The notes below the pieces were generated by a model, which saw only the letters and a list, made by a program, of their open reading frames with translations, had not been told where the DNA came from and searched no databases. Positions 54,575 to 64,000 of a DNA stretch of 64,000 bases are shown here, in pieces. Location of the stretch: assembly GCA_905160935.1 (NCBI GenBank), contig CAJHZI010000493.1:186001-250000 (forward strand), in the 5' to 3' direction. This stretch comes from Enchytraeus crypticus (taxonomy: Eukaryota > Annelida > Clitellata > Enchytraeida > Enchytraeidae). Position 1 is the first letter of the stretch. Every line of letters starts with the position of its first letter. The position numbers were made by a program, and so were the translations under genes.

Positions 54575-57434
54575 TGCTTTCTATTTATTCTCAGTTATTT
54601 TATTTACATGTTGTTTACTGATTTAATTATTTTGTTGCGGAGCAAACTTTAATGATGATCATACTTAACGAAGCTACTTTACTTGTTTCAGGCGCTGGTC
54701 TTTTGTATCACTCCAAACACCGGCAGCATTCCTATCTTTGAGAACGAACGTGCTAAAGATTTTGCATATTTTCTCGCACTGCGCTTGAATGTGGCAGAAT
54801 CGATGATGGACTTCTGCGCAAGATTTAAAGTTCTCGGGATGGCCGCGGGGCCTCCCGCAGATGGGCCAGATGTGGGCAGAAAACTGAACGAACTGGCTGA
54901 GAAGTTAGGCCTAACGGACCGTGCCGAAGCCTACAAGGTCGAGCTGCCGCGCGTGATCTGCAATCAGGCTACCTATGAGCACTACCAGAATGTTCGGCAG
55001 CGAATCGAGAAAGCCGAAGCTGAGGTTCAGATGGCTCTGGAAGAAGATGAAGAAAAACATCCGAGCTGCCCGTGTACTGCTGACGAGAAGAAGGGTTGCC
55101 ATTGTGAAAATCCAGATCTGGCTTGGCCCGGTCATGATGGGCCAGTGCTTCTTACGGAAAAATCGAGTCCTTTAGCCTGTCCGCAAGGTGGAGCCTGTGG
55201 TCCTTCAGCTCTCAGCCTGGTACCTCAGGGCATCGTTGCAAGCTCCCCTGAACTGTTCAAGAAGTACAGTAACTCGGAGGAAAGTAGAGCAGACAATCAG
55301 AATAAGAAGGAAGGAGGAGAATTACCGGAGGAGCACCGAGTGGAAAAGCAGGAAGGTAAGGTGATTGAAAGAATGATCAAAGTCACTGCAAGCAAGGTTA
55401 GCATTCTTTGGCATTGATTACTGACATTGATTGATTGATTGATTGATATGTGTTCTTTGATTTGTCAAAGGCATAATCCAAATGTTTATAATGTGTCATT
55501 AGTTATTGATGCTGTGGATTGAGAATTGTTTTGATTGACACGGTTTACAATGATTGATAAACATTTGATTGACATGGCTTGTAAACAATGATTGATAAAC
55601 ATTTGATTGACATGGCTTGTAAACAATGATTGATAAACATTTGATTGACATGGCTTGTAAACAATGATTGATAAACATTTGATTGACATGGCTTGTAAAC
55701 AATGATTGATAAACATTTGAGTGACATGGTTTGTACACAATGATTGATAGTCATTGTACGAGACATGGCTTATTATGGATGCAGTCAACTTATAAACATT
55801 TGATTGACATCACTTTACGTCAGAGTAAAATTTTTAATGCTTTCTTCATAGGGGAAATGTTAAGGACAACTTTATAGCACTATTCTTCATAATAAAATCA
55901 CAGTTTTTTTATTGTGTTTTAAATAAATGCTTAATTAGTATATAATAATTAAATATTCTATCCTTATTTTGAATATAATAATGAAAAATATTAATACTAT
56001 GTAATATTTTAAATATTACATAACATTTACAACATTAACGTTAAATAGCTAAATAATTATGTTATAATTATATGACAACGATTTATAATCACTTTTGACT
56101 TCAGTTTACTGAACTAACACTATTGACTTCAGTTGACTGAACTATGACTAATGACTTCTGTTGACTGAACTATCACTGATGACTTCTGTTGACTGAACTA
56201 TGACTATTGACTTCTGTTGACTGAACTATCTCTATTGACTTCAGTTGACTGAACTAACACTATTGACTTCAGTTGACTGAACTATGACTATTGACTTCAG
56301 TTGACTGAACTATCACAGATGACTTCAGTTGACTGAACTATCACTGATGACTTCAGTTGACTGAACTAACACTATTGACTTCAGTTGACTGAACTATGAC
56401 TATTGACTTCAGTTGACTGAACTATCACTGATGACTTCAGTTGACTGAACTATCACTGATGACTTCAGTTGACTGAACTATCACCATTGACGCTATGTTT
56501 TCATCAGACGCTGCTGTTTCGCATCAGTCCCACGGCTGAAACCACTCCCGTCTTTGAGAGCAGGCGTGCACGCGACCTCGCTCAGTTCCTCACTCAGAAC
56601 ATGATGGTGTCCGAGTCGCTCCTGGAAACCAATCGGAAGGTCCTCACAACAGGAACCTGGGCAGGACCGCCTGGTGCCGGAGTGAACCTGGTGCTGGAGC
56701 TAACTGCTCTCTCGCAGTCGCTGGACATGACTACTAGCGAGACGTGCGTGGTTACGTGCGATCAGGCGACCTACGAGCACTACCTGAGCATGAGACAGCG
56801 TCTAGACGCTGCTGATCAGGCGCTGAAGGATTACGTGAAGAGTCTATCGGAGAACCCACCCTGTTGTCACGTGGATGAGATGATGCTGCGTCCTTCCACT
56901 CATGTGGGAGGCAGAAAGTGCCACCCTGCCGCTCAGAGTAAAGGTAGTCAGGGTAAGAGCAGGCGCGATAAGGCCCATCAGAAGTCGTGCAGATTTGTTG
57001 GGCCGAGACCGGCATTTGCTGCATTTCAGGCTAGTCAGGCTAACTGGGGTCAATCTGCTGATGGTCATGTAGTTGATGGTCAAGCTGCTGAAGGTCATGT
57101 AGTTGATGGTCAAGCTGCTGAAGGTCATGTAGTTGATGGTCATGCTGCTGAAGGTCATGTAGTTGATGGTCAAGCTGCTGAAGGTCATGTAGTTGATGGT
57201 CAAGCTGCTGAAGGTCATGTAGTTGAGGGTCAGGCTGCTGAAGGTCATGTAGTTGAGGGTCAAGCTGCTGAAGGTCATTTGGTTGATGATCATGGTGGCT
57301 TGGGTCAAGCAGCTAAGGGTCAAGCAGCTATGGGCCAAGCTGCTGAGAACCAAGCTGTTCAGGGTCAAGCTGCTGAGGACCAATCAAAAGGGAACATAGC
57401 AGCTGGCATTCAAGTAGCTGTCATGATGTCATAG
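53762..57434 (+). CDS. Unrecognised host gene with duplicated exon-domains
   Basis: Three exons: 53762-53923, 54692-55396 and 56508-57434, with GT/AG borders in phase 0. Exons 2 and 3 encode related domains: both begin (A/T)L(V/L)F-x-I-(T/S)P, then PxFExxRAxDxAxFL, an AGPP turn, and C(D/N)QATYEHY-xx-RQR about 105 residues in. Exon 1 (KIVKVTKFK) and exon 2 (MIKVTASK) end alike, so exon shuffling or duplication is likely. Exon 2 has Cys-rich CPCTADEKKGCHC; exon 3 ends with ten-residue repeats (GQAAEGHVVD). No signal peptide or membrane span is seen. The open frame upstream of the ATG begins after an acceptor at 53702, so an earlier exon may exist. Function unknown. Confidence 0.65.
53885..53900 (+). 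repeat. A16 run inside coding exon 1
   Basis: Sixteen adenines follow GGGG and encode five lysines before IVKVT. Length changes here would shift the frame, so sequencing error must be considered. Confidence 0.8.
53924..54691 (+). other. Intron 1 of the duplicated-domain gene, with TA-rich microsatellite
   Basis: The intron runs from GTAAGCC to ACTTGTTTCAG. From about 54292 to 54572 it is almost wholly TA/TATG/TATC dinucleotide-type repeat. GACCTGCAG(T/C)TAATCTCTC-like phrases occur twice near 54115 and 54185, a small duplication. Confidence 0.75.
55397..56507 (+). other. Intron 2 of the duplicated-domain gene, with two minisatellites
   Basis: It runs from GTTAGC to ATGTTTTCATCAG. Between about 55530 and 55775 a 38-bp unit (GATTGATAAACATTTGATTG plus ACATGGCTTGTAAACAAT) repeats about six times. 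From about 56096 to 56490 a 28-bp unit (GACTTCAGTTGACTGAACTA plus TCACTGAT) repeats about fourteen times right up to the acceptor. Confidence 0.85.
57055..57295 (+). repeat. Coding minisatellite, 30-bp unit
   Basis: About eight units of GATGGTCAAGCTGCTGAAGG plus TCATGTAGTT encode DGQAAEGHVV repeats at the C-terminus of the last exon. Units differ by one or two bases. Shorter GQAA-type repeats continue to about 57390. Confidence 0.9.
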
Positions 57435-57985
57435 CATCTAGTGAATTAGCAGCTGATGATATGGCAGCTGGTGAGCTATCAGCTAGTGATGCAGCTGTGC
57501 AGGAGAAGCTGCTAAGGTCAATGATCTAAAAACCATATAACTGCTGACCATTCAGAAGAGGAATTCAGCCTAAACATTAGACAGGACCGCCTGTCAATGA
57601 ATGTTGACCGAGAGCTTCGATAAACAGTGAATTTAGAGTTTTAAAACTAAACCGTTTCAATCTCATTTACTCTTTCTATTAATTCTTGAAAGATGTTTCT
57701 ATTCTGTAAAGACGATTTTGTAGGTAAATATGACTACTAATGGTTAGCTGAAAACTGTTGAACAAAGGCATAAACCAAAGCATTTCATTTTGACTTACTC
57801 CTTAATTCTGTATAGAAATTAGAAATATGTTTAGTTTCTAATTTTCAGCTTCTAGTAATACTGTAAAAAAGCTGTAAGATGAAGTTTTTATTTTTGCTAG
57901 AAAAATTCATTTCACAAGTTTTTAGCATCTCTTTGCCAAAGCATGCATAATGGATTTTATTTTTCACTGTTCCTTATATGATATA

Positions 57986-58046
<61 letters not shown>

Positions 58047-59526
58047 TTAATGCTAAATTTCAATTCTTCCACTGCTCATTCATTCTAATTTAATTTAATT
58101 TCGTTTTAATTCTAATTCTTGCACAAGTTTTTAGTGTACTGTTGATAATACTTCTTGAAACCTATTTGATTCTGACAATGTTGCAATATTAGTTTGCAGT
58201 TTTCTTCAACATTCTGAAGTTTGTTATTTTTATACTAACTGGGTCTTTTTGCCGTAAAATTGTTGTTTTTATGTTAATTTTAATAGAATGAGTTAACCAA
58301 GTAAAGTCTCTTTAAGAAATGTTTTTCTGTTGGTTTTCATAAACAATAAAACCAAAGCCAAGTTTAACGTCAGTTTCCTGCTCGAATAGCTTGTCAGTGA
58401 TGAGAAGAGCTCTGGACTTGGACCTGCGTCTACTGATCTGCTGTCGAACAACTTGACATCAAACCACGGGCTCAGCCCAATGAGACATGTGAAATTTATT
58501 AACCTACAATAACTACATATAAGAAAGAGGCTCTCAATGTATCTACATCGAAGATACTGATTAATTTTATTGTGCTAGGTATTGAATGAGCACTCTTCTG
58601 ATAATTCACAATGTTTGTTTTATCAATGGTGTGCTCAATAATGAGCTATATAGTAGACTCCTGACTAGAATATGTATTCTGAGTGTATGCCAGCTTAATT
58701 CTAAATATTCAATACACATTTTAAAAGATCTGAAGTACGTTTATCTGTAAAGCAAATTAATGAACTGTCTTAGAAATAACAAGAATTTGTGACAGTGGAG
58801 CAGTAATGTAGGAATATTATTCCTCACTGTTGATCCATGAGAGTGCAGGAGCGAAACTCAGCCCTCAGTCTGTCAGTCATTCAGTGAAAACTGTCATTAA
58901 CCTAGACTTCACCTTTAGCAACAACAATACTGAATAAAATAGACAAATCTGATACGCACTGAGTGCATTCTGTAAGTTGCCGAACATGTTGTAAATTGTA
59001 AACTTAGATTAAATAGCAAATATAGATGAATAGTAGAAATTGTGTCATTTAAAATACGTCAGGTATGACGTCACCTGACTCGTCGCTCACCTCCTATCAT
59101 GAAGCTTACTACCCTCTGAGATGACATAAAAAAGGGATGGCCCACAGATCTATGAACGGATTGCAGAATGTACGGATCACCCCACAGGGCTATGCTCAGA
59201 TTGATTAGCTCTTCAGGGCTATGCCCAGATTGATTTGCTCTTCAACCTTTTAACTCTGATGCTTTTCTAAATATTTCACAATACAATTGTGGATCTAAAA
59301 GGCGTGTGCTAATCTTGGCGGTCTTGATTGAATTGAAACTTATTCTGAGACAAAATATGAGATTTCTTCACAGCTCCTTCACTGTAGTTACATTTACTGG
59401 TTAAAAATTCACTCTACAAACTCAAACAAATCTATACAGACAATCATTTTAAACACGATATGAACTCAATTGTTATGAAGTAAGCAAAGTATAGAAGAAT
59501 TTTATAAACTCAGTTAATATCTCACA
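57435..59526. other. Intergenic DNA between the two host genes
   Basis: No gene is seen. A TA run lies at 57977-58044. A 55-60-bp stretch near 58353-58410 (AAAGCCAAGTTTAACGTCAG, then TTTCCTGCTCGAATAGC) matches 45148-45205. CAGATTGATT(A/T)GCTCTTCA occurs twice near 59197 and 59230. The genes are convergent, so their 3' untranslated regions and poly(A) sites should lie here. Confidence 0.6.
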
Positions 59527-62199
59527 TCATAAGATTGCTGCCCTTTTAACTGGTAGAATTGTGTCGATTCGCAAAATCTGTTCAACCAAAGTTAAACAAT
59601 TCATAACTAGTTCTATCCGGCTTGAAACCGGTTCTACAACCAGCTTAGTATCTTCCTCTGTCATTGGTTTGCCAGTTTTTCCATCTACACCTTTAAGCCA
59701 ATCAGAATTATCATTAGATACGATTCCATTACTAGATGGAATTTGATTGGCTATGAATTTCAGCACAGAAGGTGGACTACTGGCATAGCTATTTTTTAAC
59801 AGTCTGGAAGGAATGGCTAGCAGGGCCTCTGAGAAAATTTTACAGACCGTTAGATGTTCGTCACACAGCTTCGAGCGATGTCGCTTACAATACTCCTCAA
59901 TATACCGCGACAGCAAAATATCAAACGTTCCACCTGCACATATAACAATGCCTTTACTAAAGCTTGTGATAATTGAAGATTTAGAATCTAAACATGTATT
60001 GGCAGTAATTGAATCAAACTGCAAGAGATCAGTTGATTGATTGCTCAACACTGGACCATAAGAATCTGCAATAGTGCAATGAGCCAGTTTGTGTCCACTC
60101 AGGTCGTTAATTGACTGATTTTCAGAATTGCCATGAATTAACTGCGCACTACTGGCAGATATGCCATGATTTAATTGTGCATTATTTATATTAGCACTCA
60201 GCTGCTGTATGTAATTCAGCTGTTGTATGTATGCGGCTGATTGAGAGTTTGAGGACAAGTAACTAGATTCTAAATCTTCCTCATTATTCGTTGAGCTACG
60301 TAGTGGTGATACGCCACATTCTGACTCGACAATTTCTATAGGAGAGATGTCGGTTTCTGATTCAATCTTTTGTTCTCTAAATATAACATCATGTCCACCC
60401 CACATAGAAAACTGGGGTATTTCACCAGACACCCAGGCTCTAAGTACCCTCACTGCGTCCTCTAGGTCCTTAACCACACCCCGACAAGCAGGTACAGTCA
60501 TGCCACATACCCAGATCTGGGAAAACCCTGTCTGTGAATTTAAATTATCCCCACGTGAATTAACGATACCGGACTCTGAGACAGTACAATCTAATGATGA
60601 TTCTATACTATCTGTTTTCAACTCAATTTCATTCATTTCTAATCCTACCCTATTGAAATTATCTGAGACAAAATCAACTTCTAATTTCTCGTCATCAATT
60701 AGAGAAGCTCTCCTATTGGCTGATGCAGGAACCAATCGAATACAGCGCTGGCCTGACAGAACTAAACTCTCACAAGAACTAACTCTACCAATGTATTTAC
60801 ATTGATCAGCAGAAGAAATGCTTATTAGACTTGTCAGACTTTCAATACAGTTAATTGAAGAGACTTCTGTAAGCGTTTCAATGGTTTCACTTGAGACAAA
60901 CTGTACAACTGAAATATCAGCTAAACCACAGGCACTGCATAGTTCCTCGCAGATTTTATCTCCAGAAATGACTAGCCCAACATTCATCAGCTGAAGCTTC
61001 TCAACTACCCTACTAAAGTCTTCACTTCTCCACATAACGGCTCTTTCTGCAGACAGCGGTGAGGTAGTATTGTATATCACCTTAGTGCTGGCTGAATCGT
61101 CATCATCTTCATCACATGGCAGTACAATGAACTTTATGAAATCACTGGAATGCTTCGCGTGAAATATAAAATCCCGTTCAATCACCAACCCCCGTTCAAT
61201 TCTAGAGCTGAGTGGGTGATTTCCAATCACTTCGACGATACAACGAGTGAATTTATCCACTAGTGTCCCAAGATATTCGTAAAATGAGTCGCTAGAAGAT
61301 GCAGCAAATGAGATCGATAAATAATCTGCGAGAGTCTTGGCTAAATGGGATGCTAATGAAGTTCCGTGTCGTCCTGTCAGAAATGTTTGCACAATTGAAA
61401 CCATTACTAGTTTTGTTTCGGTTAATTTGATATTAACTTCATTCTCTGCCTCACTGTCATGCTCTAATCTCATTTCATTGATATAATCTGATCTAGGGTT
61501 GTTCACACTGTCTGATTCATCTGATCTAAGGTGGTTTACACTCTCTGATACATCTGATTTAAGGTTGTTCACACAGTCTGATATATCTGATCTGAGATTG
61601 TTCACACAGTCTGATAAATCTGATCTTAGGTCATCCACACTCTCTGGTACATTTGATCTAGAGTTGTCCACACAATCAGATACATCTGTTCTAAAGTTGT
61701 TCACATTTTCTGATGGATTGTCATTGGCATGGCTCGCTCTGAAGTTAAGATTCTCGTATGTACTTTCACATTTAGAACGGTTCTTGCAAACCACAGTTAC
61801 ATGACAATTTCCTTTGAATTGACTCGATAAGATGAATTCATCCAGAATATTTTCACGAATAAATCGAAATGACGAGGCAAGAAATCTCTTAGAAGTATCG
61901 TCGGTCTTCAATTTCTCAATTCTTATAAATATTTCGGTTAAGAGAAGAATGAAAGACTTGCTACCATCTCCAGTTTTTCTGCAGTGTTTCCACACAGAGT
62001 CCACAATAAGTCGACCAATTGAGTCAGAAGGGCACAGAGCGCTAAGAATGGTCGCTCCTGAGCTGGTAGTAATAAGCTCACCCGTGCCCGTACAAATCAG
62101 GGTTTTTAGAGAATTAGGACCAAATCCAGAGGAAAGAGATTCATCCATGCATTTGCAGAGCAACGAAATGCTCGAAATGTTTAACCCTTGACCAATCAT
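59527..62199 (-). CDS. BBS10: BBS10-like group II chaperonin-related protein
   Basis: BBS10, with MKKS and BBS12, helps CCT assemble the BBSome at the ciliary base. The 890-residue frame has chaperonin-like features: GFGPNSLKTLICTGTGELIT near the N-terminus and HCRKTGDGSKSFILLLTE, the ATP-pocket-type GDGxKxF phrase. A later apical-like part has LMNVGLVISGDKI and DISVVQFVSSETIETL, then CAGGTFDILLSRYIEEYC near the C-terminus. It is longer than vertebrate BBS10 (about 720 residues) because of a repeat insertion near residues 165-240 and a poorly conserved stretch around 640-710. A splice acceptor (GTATTTTTCAG) abuts the ATG, so a 5' non-coding or short exon lies upstream. Confidence 0.75.
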   Translation of the reverse strand: MIGQGLNISSISLLCKCMDESLSSGFGPNSLKTLICTGTGELITTSSGATILSALCPSDSIGRLIVDSVWKHCRKTGDGSKSFILLLTEIFIRIEKLKTDDTSKRFLASSFRFIRENILDEFILSSQFKGNCHVTVVCKNRSKCESTYENLNFRASHANDNPSENVNNFRTDVSDCVDNSRSNVPESVDDLRSDLSDCVNNLRSDISDCVNNLKSDVSESVNHLRSDESDSVNNPRSDYINEMRLEHDSEAENEVNIKLTETKLVMVSIVQTFLTGRHGTSLASHLAKTLADYLSISFAASSSDSFYEYLGTLVDKFTRCIVEVIGNHPLSSRIERGLVIERDFIFHAKHSSDFIKFIVLPCDEDDDDSASTKVIYNTTSPLSAERAVMWRSEDFSRVVEKLQLMNVGLVISGDKICEELCSACGLADISVVQFVSSETIETLTEVSSINCIESLTSLISISSADQCKYIGRVSSCESLVLSGQRCIRLVPASANRRASLIDDEKLEVDFVSDNFNRVGLEMNEIELKTDSIESSLDCTVSESGIVNSRGDNLNSQTGFSQIWVCGMTVPACRGVVKDLEDAVRVLRAWVSGEIPQFSMWGGHDVIFREQKIESETDISPIEIVESECGVSPLRSSTNNEEDLESSYLSSNSQSAAYIQQLNYIQQLSANINNAQLNHGISASSAQLIHGNSENQSINDLSGHKLAHCTIADSYGPVLSNQSTDLLQFDSITANTCLDSKSSIITSFSKGIVICAGGTFDILLSRYIEEYCKRHRSKLCDEHLTVCKIFSEALLAIPSRLLKNSYASSPPSVLKFIANQIPSSNGIVSNDNSDWLKGVDGKTGKPMTEEDTKLVVEPVSSRIELVMNCLTLVEQILRIDTILPVKRAAIL
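61480..61720 (-). repeat. In-frame repeat in the BBS10-like gene
   Basis: A unit of about 36 bases encodes variants of VNNLRSDxSDC about seven times (NNLRSDISDCVNNLKSDVSE and similar). The insertion is acidic and probably an unstructured loop. On the plus strand it creates a false open frame. Confidence 0.85.
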
Positions 62200-62823
62200 C
62201 TGAAAAATACATTAACAAAAATGTTATAGTTACATTTAATAAAGAGTTAATACATTTTACTTCATCTTAGGATTCTCAAGACCTCCGGATGGACACGATT
62301 TTTATGATAGTCAGAAAATAGGCAAATGCGAGGAGCAGAGACCTCAGCAATAAGATCTGCGATGACTTAGACTTCTGCCTCTGAAAGACTTATAAAAAAA
62401 AATAGAGACTTTATTTATTTAACATTGTAAATATTTTAATGTTTGTCAAAAAGATTGGAATATCTTCTACTTTGGGCATTATACTGCCCTGGGTAGTGAA
62501 GTAAATATCATCAGAAAAATAATTATATACAAAATGTCCATATTGTGTCTGAGTTGCTGAAGATTACATGAATCGTTGATGGCATATGTCGTAAAAGTCG
62601 ACAATCCAGTCAGATGAAACCAAAGTCAGAAAGGGTGATCAGTTGGTGAGCAAATAGGCTCCAGAAATTTTCATAAAATATTTCAATACAAATAAAATAG
62701 TTTAAAAAGACAAATTTTACTGAAGGGGATTGACTATAGTCGACATAAACGGTATATGAAACAGAGAAATGGAGAAGGTTTACTTGTTCCCAAAAATAGC
62801 TAATCAAGGATTCAAGCTAAGAC

Positions 62824-62854
<31 letters not shown>

Positions 62855-63284
62855 GCCTACAAAATACTTATGCGGCAATAGATCGAAATAAGTTTAAGAA
62901 TTATGACATGCATGAAGTCGCAATTTCTTTAAAATTTGAATTAACGTGAACAAGAAAACTGATCGAATTACACATGGAATAATCAACATAGAGAATTAAT
63001 CATACAGTTATAAATTTATAAATATGAGCTCAACTTGTGTCGTTAAAATAAGTAAAAACCTATTTTTTAACATAAATAATATAATTTTGTCATATCCATA
63101 ACAACATTTGTAAATATAAACAAAATTGACATTGACCTTACATTCATGTCGAACTCACTTGACTTCTTCTTTAACATTTGTCAAATGTACATGTAATAGT
63201 AATTTAAATACAATTTCATGGTGATTGACTATGTCATTGGCGCCTATTGAAACACGAGCATAAATGCATAACTAAGAATTTTAA
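62200..63284. other. Upstream of the BBS10-like gene; no gene seen
   Basis: It should hold the BBS10 promoter and perhaps a first exon on the minus strand, but none can be fixed. A GAT trinucleotide run lies at about 62823-62853. The rest is AT-rich. Confidence 0.5.
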
Positions 63285-63765
63285 TTGATGTCTGTTGCTC
63301 TGATCACTCTGATCACTCCAGCTCCTAACTCTACTCCTCATACTCCAATAGAGAATCATTCCAAAGATGAGCTTTGTAATTTCACTCCAGTTACAATTGA
63401 TGAGATTACTAAATTAGTTTTAGACTCTCCAACCAAACATTGTGACTTGGATCCTATCCCAACCTCTCTTTTAAAGAAATGTATTCACATACTTGCTCCA
63501 GTATTAACATTGATTGTTAACCTCTCTCTCTCTCTCTACTGGAAAATTTCCTCGCGCCTTTAAGCGTGCAGTTATTACTCCATTGCTTAAAAAGCCCACA
63601 CTGGATAAGGAATTATTGTCGAATTACAGGCCTATATCTAATCTGTCATACATATATAAGCTCACTGAAAGAATTGTTCTTCAGAGGCTTTCTACTCATC
63701 TTTCTTACAATGATCTATTTAATAAGCATCAAGCTGCCTATACTAAGCATATACTTTACGCATAA
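63285..63765 (+). pseudogene. LINE reverse-transcriptase fragment
   Basis: The start of a CR1/L2-type reverse transcriptase is seen: FTPVTIDEITKLVLDSPTKH, DLDPIPTSLLKKCIHIL, then after a CT microsatellite that shifts the frame GKFPRAFKRAVITPLLKKP and SNYRPISNLSYIYKLTERI. The fragment has no catalytic box. It is of the same type as the C-terminal piece at 14293-15018 but covers a different part. Confidence 0.8.
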
Positions 63766-63936
63766 GCATATGCCTATACTAAGCATATGCTTATACTTTG
63801 GACTGAATTTCTGGATTTTTGAATTTGCACCGTTTTTGGACCTTCTTTTTTTGCCTCGCTGGCTTGATTTTGTCTCAATAGTGCTCGATGTTGTCATTGA
63901 TGACTGTAGCACTCTAATTGTTGTTATTATTAAGCA
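63738..63936. repeat. AAGCATAT repeats and a dispersed repeat
   Basis: CTATACTAAGCATAT and its complement alternate between 63738 and 63798 and can form a hairpin. The rest (63795-63936) matches 44745-44884, the repeat beside the inverted-repeat transposon. Beyond it nothing is recognised to the window end. Confidence 0.65.
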
Positions 63937-64000
63937 TCGTTCAACTGAAACGGTGCTTCTATCTGTTTGCAATTCTAGTGTTAATGCCATGTGCACACAA

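Noticed and set aside
54270..54626. Open frame of 118 codons rich in Tyr and Ile
   Set aside because: It is a translation of a TA-type microsatellite inside an intron.
55486..55788. Three overlapping minus-strand frames with repeated SNVYQSLF-type units
   Set aside because: They are the antisense reading of the 38-bp intron minisatellite; the unit is not conserved as protein.
55530..56490. CRISPR-like array of regular repeats
   Set aside because: Units are head-to-tail with no unique spacers, in an intron of a eukaryotic gene; they are minisatellites.
56844..57383. Minus-strand frame of 179 codons with repeated SSLTLNYMTF
   Set aside because: Antisense of the coding 30-bp repeat of the last exon on the plus strand.
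61499..61804. Plus-strand frame with repeated SDTSDLRLFT
   Set aside because: Antisense of the repeat in the BBS10-like gene.
63738..63800. Rho-independent terminator-like hairpin
   Set aside because: The region is eukaryotic and the hairpin comes from small AAGCATAT repeats.

Overview
The window looks like nuclear DNA of a multicellular animal, probably an aquatic invertebrate; the species cannot be told. Signs of this are spliced genes with GT/AG borders, a BBS10-like chaperonin gene of ciliated animals, and a dense layer of animal transposons (Polinton/Maverick, mariner, pogo, piggyBac, several hAT lineages, CR1- and Jockey-like LINEs, LTR modules, tRNA-like SINEs). Nothing bacterial is present: no operons with Shine-Dalgarno sites, no rRNA, no CRISPR array.

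Layout. 1-8.8 kb: a decayed Polinton/adintovirus-like element. Its minus-strand block holds a coiled-coil protein, a retroviral-type integrase, a zinc-ribbon/phospholipase-A2-like protein, a small protein, a packaging ATPase and a C2H2 protein. Its plus-strand block holds a lectin-like protein, a repeat-motif protein and a protein-primed family B DNA polymerase with an embedded HNH nuclease. No capsid or protease gene is seen. Nested palindromes follow. 9-14 kb: an LTR module, then a ZBED-like hAT gene split by an intact 1.34-kb mariner. 14-17.2 kb: remains of a LINE, a piggyBac and a Jockey-like LINE. 17.2-26 kb: a CR1 LINE (esterase ORF1 plus ORF2) interrupted by a second, complete but dead LINE. 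26-35 kb: two ZMYM1-like hAT remnants, a GC-rich block, a pogo remnant and three more LTR/gag modules. 35-37.7 kb: an hAT element with terminal repeats and a nearly perfect 8-bp target duplication.

37.8-43.7 kb: a split tyrosine-recombinase-like pseudogene whose single phase-0 intron contains a rearranged LINE. 44-48.5 kb: SINEs, one inserted in another, and an unclassified DNA transposon with long inverted ends. 48.5-52.7 kb: another LINE. 53.7-57.4 kb: an unrecognised host gene with two duplicated, symmetrical phase-0 exons and a ten-residue C-terminal repeat. 59.5-62.2 kb: a BBS10-like gene on the minus strand with an aspartate/serine-rich repeat insertion. 63.3-64 kb: another LINE fragment and a dispersed repeat.

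Only the 53.7-57.4 kb gene and BBS10 look like living host genes, and the mariner transposase is the only transposon gene that reads through fully with both ends in place. Most other coding stretches carry stops or frame breaks. Several transposon genes carry direct tandem duplications of 49-250 bp. All identifications come from reading motifs by eye; no search was run.
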